Shown here: one piece after another, positions 1-7,349 of the stretch | Layout: each line of letters starts with the position of its first letter | Position numbering within the stretch: position 1 is the first letter of the stretch | From: Clostridiales bacterium | Lineage (GTDB): Bacteria; Bacillota; Clostridia; Peptostreptococcales; JAAYPU01 | Assembly: GCA_012519645.1 (NCBI GenBank) | Contig: JAAYPU010000005.1 | Coordinates: forward strand, 1 to 10,779 | Reading direction: 5' to 3' | DNA length: 10,779 bases | The notes under the pieces: generated by a model | What the model saw: the letters and a program-made list of their open reading frames with translations, nothing else | The model's database searches: none | What the model was told of the DNA's origin: nothing | Position numbers and translations under genes: made by a program

Positions 1-410
1 CGTCATCTGCAATAAATGCAAAATTTAGTATTCCTTTCACTACTAGTATTGCTGCAAAATACGGAACGGTAGGATTGGAGCATTTTACTTCAGAATTTTT
101 TGAAAACAAAGACATTATATCCTTAGCAAGCAAAATATCCTTTGAAGTAAACCATGAATGCAAAAAAACAGAAGCTTTGCATGGCAGAATGACACTTGTT
201 GCCAATGGCAAAGAATATTACCATGAAGTTAAAAATCCAAAAGGGAGCATTGAGAATCCCATGACAAATGAAGAATTCAAACAAAAATTTATAAGCTGTG
301 CGAAATATGCAAGAAAGCCTTACTCTCCAATGGAAGCCGAGAGTATTTATAATAAACTTATGAAAACAGAAGAAATAAATGACTTGAAGGAGGTTATAAA
401 ATTATTGTAG
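1..410 (+). CDS. MmgE/PrpD-family protein, C-terminal part (5' end outside window)
   Basis: The reading frame is open from base 3 to the TAG at 408-410, giving about 135 C-terminal residues; the family is usually around 450 residues, so roughly two thirds lie upstream. The visible part carries the family's typical C-terminal pattern: a segment reading NAKFSIPFTTSIAAKYG just upstream of the first in-frame ATG (75), then a mixed alpha/beta tail with GRMTLVANGKEY and a helix-rich end. Characterised members include 2-methylcitrate dehydratase (PrpD), cis-aconitate decarboxylase and iminodisuccinate epimerase, so the family name does not fix the substrate. No other methylcitrate-cycle gene is visible, so I do not call it prpD. 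The ATG at 75 is internal and should not be taken as the start. The next gene follows after 29 bp, suggesting cotranscription. Confidence 0.85.
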   Translation, partial: SSAINAKFSIPFTTSIAAKYGTVGLEHFTSEFFENKDIISLASKISFEVNHECKKTEALHGRMTLVANGKEYYHEVKNPKGSIENPMTNEEFKQKFISCAKYARKPYSPMEAESIYNKLMKTEEINDLKEVIKLL

Positions 411-439
411 TTTAGCAAAGCTTTGAAAGGAAGGGTTTT

Positions 440-1579
440 ATGAGTAAAGATATTGTCATCTATGGGGTTGGAGATGTAGGCCCTTGCAGGGATAATTTAG
501 ATTCAATTTTTGATCATGTAAGACATGTTATAAAAGAAGGAGATATTTCTTTTTGCCAGTTAGAGCCGGTCTTAACAGATAGAGGCACACCGCTGCCGCA
601 AGCCAGGCTTACATGCAGTTCATCGCCCGAAGCGGCGCAAGCTCTTAAAAATGCTGGTTTCAACGTGGTTTCCTTTGCCACGAACCATTGTATGGATTGG
701 GGCAGAGAAGGATTTTATGACACTTTAGATGCTTTAAAGTCTGCGGGATTAAACCAAGTGGGAGCAGGCAGGAACCTTGATGAAGCAAGGAAGCCTGTAA
801 TCATGGATGTAAATGGTACACGCATTGCATTTCTGGCATATTGCTCTATATTACCGCAGGATTATTGGGCAACTGAAAGACGACAAGGATGTGCACCATT
901 AAGAGCTTATACAGTATATGAACAAATTGAGCATGACCAACCCGGAACACCCTGCAGGATCCATAGTTATCCTCACCGCGAGGATATGAAGAATATGCTT
1001 GAAGACATAAAAAAAGCGAAGGAAAATGCAGATATCGTTGTTTTATCTGTTCATTGGGGGATTCATTTTAAAGAAGCGGAAATAGCAGAATATCAGAGAG
1101 ATTATGCTTACGCTGCAATAGATAATGGTGTTGATTTAATATTAGGACATCATGCCCATATTCTAAAGCCGATAGAAGTATATAAAGGTAAAGCTATTTT
1201 CTATAGCTTAGGCAATTTTGCTATGGAAGAAATAGGAAATATGAAAAGAGACTTGGCAGTTTATGGAGGTGACCATGCATCTTCAAAGTCCTTTAAAGAA
1301 ATGAAAAATATTGCACCGAAATGGAAAGATTCTAATCGAAGCTTTCCGCCGGATTCTTATAAATCTATGATAGCAAAATGTACTATTAGTGAAAATAAAA
1401 TAAAAACAGTATCCTATCTGCCTGTAGATATTCCTGAGGATTGTGCTGCAGTAGTTTTAGACAAAAATGATATAAAATTCAAAGAAGTAAACGATTATGT
1501 AGAACACATTACCCGCACTGAAAAGATGGATACGATATTTGAGGTCAAAGGAAACGAAGTGTTTATTAAATTGGACTAA
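440..1579 (+). CDS. CapA-family (PGA_cap) metallophosphatase-fold protein
   Basis: This 379-residue protein has the PGA_cap fold related to calcineurin-like phosphoesterases. Visible motifs in order are GVGDVG with Asp12, the ATNHCMDWG block with Asn82-His83, SVHWGIHF with His205 and His209, ILGHHAH with His237, His238 and His240, and YSLGNF shortly after. CapA/PgsA proteins are known from poly-gamma-glutamate capsule synthesis, where they are membrane anchored. This one has no signal peptide or membrane segment and no capB/capC neighbours, so a capsule role is unlikely and a cytoplasmic hydrolase-like role is more plausible (inference). An insert at about 140-178, rich in Pro, Arg and His, separates the NH block from the HWG block. 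The start is supported by AAAGGA at 426-431, 8 nt upstream. The gene lies between an MmgE/PrpD gene and a peptide-type ABC importer, which suggests that it acts on an imported or derived compound. Confidence 0.82.
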   Translation: MSKDIVIYGVGDVGPCRDNLDSIFDHVRHVIKEGDISFCQLEPVLTDRGTPLPQARLTCSSSPEAAQALKNAGFNVVSFATNHCMDWGREGFYDTLDALKSAGLNQVGAGRNLDEARKPVIMDVNGTRIAFLAYCSILPQDYWATERRQGCAPLRAYTVYEQIEHDQPGTPCRIHSYPHREDMKNMLEDIKKAKENADIVVLSVHWGIHFKEAEIAEYQRDYAYAAIDNGVDLILGHHAHILKPIEVYKGKAIFYSLGNFAMEEIGNMKRDLAVYGGDHASSKSFKEMKNIAPKWKDSNRSFPPDSYKSMIAKCTISENKIKTVSYLPVDIPEDCAAVVLDKNDIKFKEVNDYVEHITRTEKMDTIFEVKGNEVFIKLD

Positions 1580-1685
1580 TACATCGTAATATAAAAATGT
1601 GACTTCGACGGCGAATGACAAAAGCTTCTTATTATAATCAAAGATATAATATATTTACATTAATCTAAAGAATAGGGGGAAAACA

Positions 1686-2663
1686 ATGCGTAAATATATC
1701 ATTAAAAGATTACTATGGATGATACCCGTTATCTTGGGCGTAACATTTTTAGTTTTCTCGATCCTTTATTTCACACCAGGAGACCCAGCAGCAATTAAAT
1801 TAGGTGCCGATGCAACACCTGAGAAAATTCAGGAATTACGCGAAGAATGGGGATTAAATGACTCATTTGTAGTAAGATTCGGAAAGTATTGTTATAATGC
1901 GTTTCTTAAATTTGATTTAGGCAAGTCTTATTTCAACAATAGAAGCATTTCTCAAGAAATAGCATCCAGATATCCGAATACCTTGATTGTTGCATTCTTG
2001 AGTGTATTTCTTGCCTTGCTCATCGGTATGCCTTTTGGCATCATGTCGGCTGTTAACCAGTATACCTGGAAGGATAATGTATCCATGCTTTTTGCTTTGC
2101 TTGGAGTATCGATGCCAAGCTTTTGGGTTGGCTTAATGCTCTCGCTGTTATTTGCATTGAAGCTTGGCTGGCTGCCGGCAACAGGATTTGCAGGACCAAG
2201 CTACTGGGTATTGCCATGCGTTTCAATTGCGCTTGCAGGAGCAGGAAATATTGCACGGCAAACACGTTCCAGTATGTTAGAGGTTATCAGGCAGGATTAT
2301 ATAACCACAGCACGTGCAAAAGGCCAGACTGAGGGTAAAGTAATATATTATCACGCCCTTAAAAATGCTTTGATTCCTGTTATCACTACGGCAGGTTCTC
2401 TTTTGGGCATTCAATTAGGTGGTGCTGTTATAGCAGAAGCGGTTTTTGCTGTACCGGGAATTGGAACATATATGGTATCAGCTATAAAGTCCAGGGATTA
2501 TATTGCAGTACAAGGCAGTGTTTTGGTAATTGCCATTACTTTCAGTTTGTTAATGCTTGCAGTAGATATATTGTATGCCTATATTGACCCTAGAATAAAA
2601 AGTAAATATCAATCAAAGAAAAAAGAAAAGCATAAAGTCAACGTAGTAGGGAAGGAGGCATAG
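1686..2663 (+). CDS. Peptide/nickel-type ABC transporter permease, DppB/OppB family
   Basis: This is the first of two inner-membrane permeases of a peptide-class (PepT) importer, 325 residues, the usual length. It starts with the family hallmark: short basic N-terminus RKYIIKRLLW, a first membrane helix (about 9-30), then FTPGDPA and a periplasmic-loop domain. Five further hydrophobic segments follow. The cytoplasmic EAA loop, which docks on an ATPase, reads TTARAKGQTEGKV near residues 205-217 with its conserved glycine present. The C-terminus ends with the YAYIDPRIK motif typical of DppB, plus a Lys-rich tail. A GGGGGA ribosome binding site (1675-1680) lies 5 nt before ATG. The 106-bp upstream gap has TATAAT at 1633-1638 and 1645-1650 but no convincing -35, so a separate promoter here is possible but unproven. 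It is followed by the second permease after 3 bp. Confidence 0.95.
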   Translation: MRKYIIKRLLWMIPVILGVTFLVFSILYFTPGDPAAIKLGADATPEKIQELREEWGLNDSFVVRFGKYCYNAFLKFDLGKSYFNNRSISQEIASRYPNTLIVAFLSVFLALLIGMPFGIMSAVNQYTWKDNVSMLFALLGVSMPSFWVGLMLSLLFALKLGWLPATGFAGPSYWVLPCVSIALAGAGNIARQTRSSMLEVIRQDYITTARAKGQTEGKVIYYHALKNALIPVITTAGSLLGIQLGGAVIAEAVFAVPGIGTYMVSAIKSRDYIAVQGSVLVIAITFSLLMLAVDILYAYIDPRIKSKYQSKKKEKHKVNVVGKEA

Positions 2664-2666
2664 GTC

Positions 2667-3560
2667 ATGGCAAGTACAACTGTTGCTGAAAATGCAAGAA
2701 TAAATAAATCAAGTCAAAAACAGAGCTTTTTTCTGATTACTCTAAAAAGGCTTAAAAAGAATAAATTAGCTATGGTTGGATTATTCTTTATGATTTTTAT
2801 GATTCTGGTGTCAGTATTTGCTCCTTTCATTGCACCTTATTCTTATGAAGAGCAGAATTTAAGCATCACATTCCAGACACCGAATAAAGAGCATCTTATG
2901 GGTACTGACAATCTGGGACGAGATATTTTGAGCAGAATCATATATGGAGGACGAATGTCCTTGAGAATAGGTATAATTGCCGTAGCAATTGCGTCTGCTA
3001 TGGGAATATTTTTCGGTTCTATTGCAGGTTATTACGGAGGGAAGACAGACAATATCATTATGCGTGTGTTGGATATCTTTCAAGCGGTTCCTCCTTTACT
3101 AATGGCCATTGCCATAGCCGCGGCTTTGGGACCTGGTATTATGAATGCTATGATAGCCATAGGTATTTCAACAACACCTGCTTTTGCTCGTATAACAAGA
3201 GCATCCTTCCTGAATGTATGCGGTATGGAATATATCGAAGCTGCTAAGGCTATCAATGCTACAGACAGAAGAATAATAATAAAACATGTTTTGCCCAATG
3301 CTATGTCCCCGATATTGGTTGAAATGACTATGGGTGTTGCAAAGGCAATATTGATAGCTGCATCTTTAAGCTTTATCGGACTTGGAGCTCAGCCTCCGCT
3401 TCCGGAATGGGGAGCAATGTTGTCCGGCGGCAGAAATTATATAAGAGACTACTGGCATATCGTTTTATTCCCAGGCGTAACTATTATGCTGACGGTACTT
3501 TCACTGAATATGTTAGGTGATGGATTAAGAGATGCGTTAGATCCACGCCTTAAGAACTAG
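2667..3560 (+). CDS. Peptide/nickel-type ABC transporter permease, DppC/OppC family
   Basis: This is the second permease of the importer, 297 residues. It has the OppC N-terminal arrangement: a polar cytoplasmic tail, a first helix at about 33-55, then the LMGTDNLGRDILSRIIYGGRMSL region that is nearly invariant in DppC/OppC proteins. Further hydrophobic helices follow, and the C-terminus ends in GDGLRDALDPRLKN. The EAA loop begins at Glu191 and reads EAAKAINATDRRI; the position normally held by glycine is Asn197, which is unusual (see findings). An AAGGAGG site at 2652-2658, inside the end of the preceding gene, sits 8 nt before ATG. It pairs with the upstream permease to form the membrane channel and should contact the two ATPases encoded immediately downstream. 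Confidence 0.95.
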   Translation: MASTTVAENARINKSSQKQSFFLITLKRLKKNKLAMVGLFFMIFMILVSVFAPFIAPYSYEEQNLSITFQTPNKEHLMGTDNLGRDILSRIIYGGRMSLRIGIIAVAIASAMGIFFGSIAGYYGGKTDNIIMRVLDIFQAVPPLLMAIAIAAALGPGIMNAMIAIGISTTPAFARITRASFLNVCGMEYIEAAKAINATDRRIIIKHVLPNAMSPILVEMTMGVAKAILIAASLSFIGLGAQPPLPEWGAMLSGGRNYIRDYWHIVLFPGVTIMLTVLSLNMLGDGLRDALDPRLKN

Positions 3561-3572
3561 GGGGTGGCATAA

Positions 3573-4556
3573 ATGCAATCAAATGAAAAAGAAGTATTAT
3601 TATCTGTTAAAGATTTAAAGGTTATATATACAACAGATGGTTGTATGGTGCATGCCGTTAACAACGTATCGTTTGACTTAAATAAAGGGGAAACACTCGG
3701 GTTGGTAGGAGAGACAGGCGCAGGTAAAACTACCATAGCTAAAACTATACTGAGAATTTTACCGGATCCTCCTGCTAAGGTCCTAAATGGTCAAGTATAT
3801 TTTGAAGGTGAAAATATACTTCAAATACCTGAAGCTAAGATGAGAAAAATTCGTGGAAATAAGATTTCTATGATTTTCCAAGATCCTATGACCGCGTTGA
3901 ATCCAATTTTCGTTGTAGGAGACCAAATTGCAGAAGTTATTTTATTACATGAAAATATTTCAAGAAAAGAAGCAGAAATAAAAACAATGCAAATTTTAGA
4001 AATGGTAGGTATCCCGGGAGAAAGATATGGAGAATATCCTCATCAGTTTTCCGGAGGTATGAAACAGCGTGTTATTATCGCTATGGCGCTAGCCTGTAAT
4101 CCCTCATTGCTTTTGGCGGATGAACCTACAACAGCATTGGACGTGACCATACAGGCACAGGTATTGGAGCTTATGGCTGAACTGAAAGAAAAACTCAATA
4201 TGGCCATGATCATGATCACTCATGATTTAGGCGTAGTAGCTGATATTTGTGATAAGGTGGCTGTAGTATATGCTGGAGAAATAGTTGAAGTGGGTACCAA
4301 AGAAGATATATTTGACAGAACTAAACACCCATATACTGTAGGACTATTTGGTTCATTGCCATCCTTAAATATGACTGAGAAAAGATTAAAACCTATAAAT
4401 GGTATGATGCCGGATCCTATGGACCTTCCGCAAGGCTGCAATTTCAGCCCCAGATGTCCGTATGCCATAGATGCATGCAGAGAAAAGGATATTGAATTTA
4501 CAGAAGTATCGCCAGGACATTTTGTGAGATGCATTAGGGCAGAGGAGGTGAAGTAG
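3573..4556 (+). CDS. Peptide-type ABC transporter ATP-binding protein, DppD/OppD family
   Basis: This is one of two ATPases powering the importer, 327 residues, normal for the family. Nucleotide-binding motifs are intact: Walker A GETGAGKT (46-53), Q-loop Gln103 in FQDP, signature FSGGM with Ser160, Walker B ending in Asp183 with catalytic Glu184 (LLADEP), and H-loop His217 in THDLG. The C-terminal oligo_HPY domain starts at the HPYTVGLFGSLP region and carries four cysteines, Cys289, Cys295, Cys302 and Cys320, spaced as in Opp/Dpp ATPases for which an iron-sulfur cluster has been described. A purine-rich GGGGGTGG site lies 5 nt upstream of ATG. Its stop codon TAG directly abuts the next gene's ATG, so expression is probably translationally coupled. 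By homology it should form a heterodimer with the following ATPase. Confidence 0.95.
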   Translation: MQSNEKEVLLSVKDLKVIYTTDGCMVHAVNNVSFDLNKGETLGLVGETGAGKTTIAKTILRILPDPPAKVLNGQVYFEGENILQIPEAKMRKIRGNKISMIFQDPMTALNPIFVVGDQIAEVILLHENISRKEAEIKTMQILEMVGIPGERYGEYPHQFSGGMKQRVIIAMALACNPSLLLADEPTTALDVTIQAQVLELMAELKEKLNMAMIMITHDLGVVADICDKVAVVYAGEIVEVGTKEDIFDRTKHPYTVGLFGSLPSLNMTEKRLKPINGMMPDPMDLPQGCNFSPRCPYAIDACREKDIEFTEVSPGHFVRCIRAEEVK

Positions 4557-5540
4557 ATGTCTACAATACTGGAAGTGCAAAATTTAAAAAAATACTTTAA
4601 AACACCGAGAGGTACGCTTCATGCTGTTGATGATGTCAGCTTTAAAATAGAGAAAGGTACGACTTTAGGGGTAGTAGGTGAATCCGGATGCGGTAAATCG
4701 ACTTTAGGGCGTACTATATTGCAGCTATTAGATAGTACAGACGGTAAAATTATTTTTGAGGGAGAAGACGTTACTCATGCTGACAGAAAAACCCTTTCAA
4801 GATTAAGAAGACATATGCAGATTATCTTTCAGGACCCGTTTTCTTCATTAAATCCGCGTATGACAGTCAGTGAGACAATAATGGAACCCCTTATTATTCA
4901 AAAAATAATGTGCAAAAAAGATATGCTCAAAGAAACGGAAAGGCTTATGGATACAGTTGGCTTGGCAAGAAGACTTACCAATTCCTACCCCCATGAGTTA
5001 GACGGAGGCAGAAGGCAAAGAATCGGGATCGCAAGAGCACTTGCTTTAAATCCTAAGTTTATCGTATGCGATGAGCCTGTATCTGCATTGGACGTATCTA
5101 TTCAGGCACAGGTTTTAAATCTGATGCAGGATTTAAAAAATGACAGAAAACTAACTTATATTTTCATTACTCATGATTTATCGGTAGTTAAATATATATC
5201 TGATGAAATATGTGTTATGTATTTAGGCCAAGTTGTGGAGAAATGTAAGGCAGATGAGCTTTTTGAAAAACCGCTTCATCCTTATACAAAAGCCTTGTTA
5301 TCAGCTATCCCTATACCCGATATTCATGCAAAGAAGGAGAGAATCATTCTTCAAGGAGAAATTACATCTCCTATTAATCCAAAACCGGGATGCAGATTTG
5401 CTGCCCGATGCATTTATGCAAATGAAGAATGTTCCCAGCCTCAAAAATTAGAGGATGTTTCTAATGAGCATTATGTTTCATGCCATCGAGTGTATGAAAT
5501 TAATGAAAATATTTTAAATTCCAAGGAGGAAAGTGTATGA
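4557..5540 (+). CDS. Peptide-type ABC transporter ATP-binding protein, DppF/OppF family
   Basis: This is the partner ATPase, 327 residues. Walker A is GESGCGKS (41-48), the Q-loop is Gln92 (IIFQDP), Walker B is IVCDEP with Asp172 and Glu173, and the H-loop is His206 in THDLS. The ABC signature deviates: in place of LSGGQ it reads LDGGR (148-152), so the serine is Asp149 and the glutamine is Arg152. The C-terminal domain again has four cysteines, Cys279, Cys285, Cys292 and Cys309. The gene starts on the base after the previous stop codon. Its ribosome binding site AGGAGGTG (4543-4550) is embedded in the last codons of the preceding gene. It overlaps the following gene by an ATGA junction at 5537-5540. 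The membership is clear; the substrate of the complete transporter is not. Confidence 0.95.
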   Translation: MSTILEVQNLKKYFKTPRGTLHAVDDVSFKIEKGTTLGVVGESGCGKSTLGRTILQLLDSTDGKIIFEGEDVTHADRKTLSRLRRHMQIIFQDPFSSLNPRMTVSETIMEPLIIQKIMCKKDMLKETERLMDTVGLARRLTNSYPHELDGGRRQRIGIARALALNPKFIVCDEPVSALDVSIQAQVLNLMQDLKNDRKLTYIFITHDLSVVKYISDEICVMYLGQVVEKCKADELFEKPLHPYTKALLSAIPIPDIHAKKERIILQGEITSPINPKPGCRFAARCIYANEECSQPQKLEDVSNEHYVSCHRVYEINENILNSKEESV

Positions 5541-7090
5541 AAAGAAGAATTTCTTTATTGTTAGCTATGGTATTAATCATAGCGTTGGCTTTAAGCGGAT
5601 GCGGCGGCGGCGGAACTGACACGCCAAGTGGCGGAGATGCACCTGCTCAAGTAAAAGACACATTGGTAATACAACAAAGTGCTGACCCGGGGGATTTAAA
5701 TCCATTCAACTCAAGTTTGGCAGATTGCCAACGTATCAAAAATAATGTATATGAACCGCTTATTGTAGTAGGCTATGACATGAAAATATCACCTGTACTG
5801 GCTGAAAGCTACAAGCAACTGGATGATTTGCATTGGGAATTTAAACTACGTAAAGGAGTTAAGTTCCATGATGGAGCAGATTTCACTGCTAAAGATGTTT
5901 TATTTACTTTGCAAGAAGCAGCTAAGGTAAAAACTTCTGCAAAATATGTTGAAAATATAGATATAGAAAAATGTGAAATCGTTGATGATTATACCTTTAA
6001 ATTCACTTTAAAGAAAAACGATGCTTTCTTCTTAACAGGATTGTCATATGTTTTAATGGTTGACACAGACACATTTGCAGCAGACCCTGACAAATTTGTA
6101 AACAAACCAATCGGAACCGGCCCTTATGCATTTGTTGACTGGCAATTAGGCGACAAGGTTACATTGAAAGCTTTTGATGGTCATTGGAGTGGAAAGACAC
6201 CTCAGATCAAAACTGTAGTATTCAGAACTATCACAGAACCGGCACAAAGAACTATAGAGCTTGAAACCGGAGCTGTTGACTTCCTGACTCAGGTACCGCA
6301 AAATGATTTTACAAGATTAGAATCCGATAGCAGATTTGAAGTACTTGGTCAAATTGGTAACCAAACTGAAATGGTTTACTTCAACAACAGTAAATTCTCT
6401 GCTATGAGCAATAAAGCATTAAGACATGCTGTTGCTTATGCAATTAATACACCGGATATCGCTAAAGTAGCATTTGGTGGTTTTGCTGAGCCTTCATTCT
6501 CATTCTATACAAAAAGCTTTGTAAACCATAATCCAAAATATGATAAAGGTATATTCTATCCGCAAGATATAGAAAAAGCTAAGCAATTAATGGCTCAGGC
6601 CGGACAAAAAGAAGGCTTAAAACTTAAGATGTTTATATCTGAAAAGCCTGAACAAGTTGCTACAGCAGAAATTATTCAAAATCAATTGGCGAAGATTGGC
6701 ATTCAAATGGAAATAGTATCACTGGAAGCAGCAGTATTTAACCAAACAATTGAAAAACCAGAATCCGGTTGGGACATTGCTTATGGTTATAACAGAGCAC
6801 CAAGCAGCCACTTTATAGATATGTTGAATGCTTATTATAATTCTTCAGGACTTAACCGTTCACACTGGAAAAACGATGAATTTGACCAACTTATTCTAGA
6901 AGGAACTGTTACTACTGAGGCAAAGAGAGCCGGAGAAATAGCTGACAGAGTTATAGAAATCATGTCTGAAGAGCTTCCAAGCTATCCATTGGTTCAGCTT
7001 AAAGACCTTTATGCATGGAATAAAGATTTGAAAGGCTTCAAAGTATACGGACAATACAGCGTATATGTAGCAGACCTTACTTGGGAATAA
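5537..7090 (+). CDS. Extracellular solute-binding lipoprotein, family 5 (SBP_bac_5, DppA/OppA type)
   Basis: This 517-residue protein is the substrate-capturing component of the importer. It begins with a lipoprotein signal: basic KRR, a hydrophobic stretch and the lipobox LSGC, so Cys22 should be lipidated and anchor the mature protein outside the membrane. A short Gly/Ser/Thr-rich linker follows. Family-5 hallmarks are plain: the segment with ESY, WEFKLRKGVKFHDG and FTAKDVLFTL (about residues 90-130) and the GTGPY motif with VTLKAFDGHW downstream. The family binds peptides, nickel chelates, opines, sugars and other solutes, so the ligand cannot be assigned from sequence. Ribosome binding site AAGGAGGA (5523-5530) is 6 nt upstream and the start overlaps the ATPase stop. 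It is the last gene of the operon, directly ahead of a terminator; being last is less common than being first in dpp/opp operons. Confidence 0.95.
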   Translation: MKRRISLLLAMVLIIALALSGCGGGGTDTPSGGDAPAQVKDTLVIQQSADPGDLNPFNSSLADCQRIKNNVYEPLIVVGYDMKISPVLAESYKQLDDLHWEFKLRKGVKFHDGADFTAKDVLFTLQEAAKVKTSAKYVENIDIEKCEIVDDYTFKFTLKKNDAFFLTGLSYVLMVDTDTFAADPDKFVNKPIGTGPYAFVDWQLGDKVTLKAFDGHWSGKTPQIKTVVFRTITEPAQRTIELETGAVDFLTQVPQNDFTRLESDSRFEVLGQIGNQTEMVYFNNSKFSAMSNKALRHAVAYAINTPDIAKVAFGGFAEPSFSFYTKSFVNHNPKYDKGIFYPQDIEKAKQLMAQAGQKEGLKLKMFISEKPEQVATAEIIQNQLAKIGIQMEIVSLEAAVFNQTIEKPESGWDIAYGYNRAPSSHFIDMLNAYYNSSGLNRSHWKNDEFDQLILEGTVTTEAKRAGEIADRVIEIMSEELPSYPLVQLKDLYAWNKDLKGFKVYGQYSVYVADLTWE

Positions 7091-7110
7091 AAAGTAATTG
7101 ATAAAAAAGA

Positions 7111-7144
7111 ACCTGAAAACAGTATGTTTTCAGGTCTTTTTTTT
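7111..7144 (+). terminator. Intrinsic terminator of the peptide-transporter operon
   Basis: A perfect 10-bp stem, ACCTGAAAAC (7111-7120) with GTTTTCAGGT (7126-7135), closes on the 5-nt loop AGTAT and is followed by C and eight T residues (7137-7144). It begins 20 bp after the binding-protein stop codon. An A-rich run before the stem could also let it work for opposing transcription. Confidence 0.93.
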
Positions 7145-7269
7145 CCCTTCAGCTTCCGCGTAGCTATGAATAGAAAGCATTTCAAATCATTCAAAAATAA
7201 GCTAAATTAATTTTATATTATCCAAACTCTATTTCAAAAAAATATACAACGAAAATACAAAATAATGTA

Positions 7270-7298
7270 TTTACATGAATACCTATTTTTTATATAAT
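7270..7298 (+). promoter_or_regulatory. Housekeeping-type (sigma-A) promoter of the SatP-family gene
   Basis: A -35 hexamer TTTACA (7270-7275, five of six to consensus) is separated by exactly 17 nt from a perfect -10 hexamer TATAAT (7293-7298). The surrounding region is AT-rich. Transcription would start near 7305, leaving a leader of roughly 45 nt before the ATG at 7350. It lies downstream of the preceding operon's terminator, so the transporter gene should be independently expressed. Confidence 0.8.
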
Positions 7299-7349
7299 CA
7301 TAAGAGTTAAGCTTTCAAAAAATATATCTAAGGGGAGCGTGTAATTAAT

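Noticed and set aside
416..425. CAAAGCTTTG palindrome between the PrpD-like and CapA-like genes as terminator or operator
   Set aside because: The 10-bp palindrome has no loop and no T-run, so it cannot be an intrinsic terminator, and a single short AT-rich palindrome is weak evidence for an operator.
440..1579. Poly-gamma-glutamate capsule synthesis gene
   Set aside because: There is no membrane anchor and no capB/capC/pgsB partners nearby, only transporter and enzyme genes, so the CapA name reflects fold rather than capsule function.
1580..1685. Independent promoter for the transporter genes
   Set aside because: Two TATAAT hexamers exist in this AT-rich gap (1633-1638 and 1645-1650), but neither has a recognisable -35 at 16-18 nt, so I did not list it as a feature.
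4220..4534. 104-codon open frame on the minus strand inside the DppD-type ATPase gene
   Set aside because: It lies wholly within a well-conserved gene, has no ribosome binding site or recognisable domain, and is explained as a shadow frame; the other minus-strand open frames are the same.
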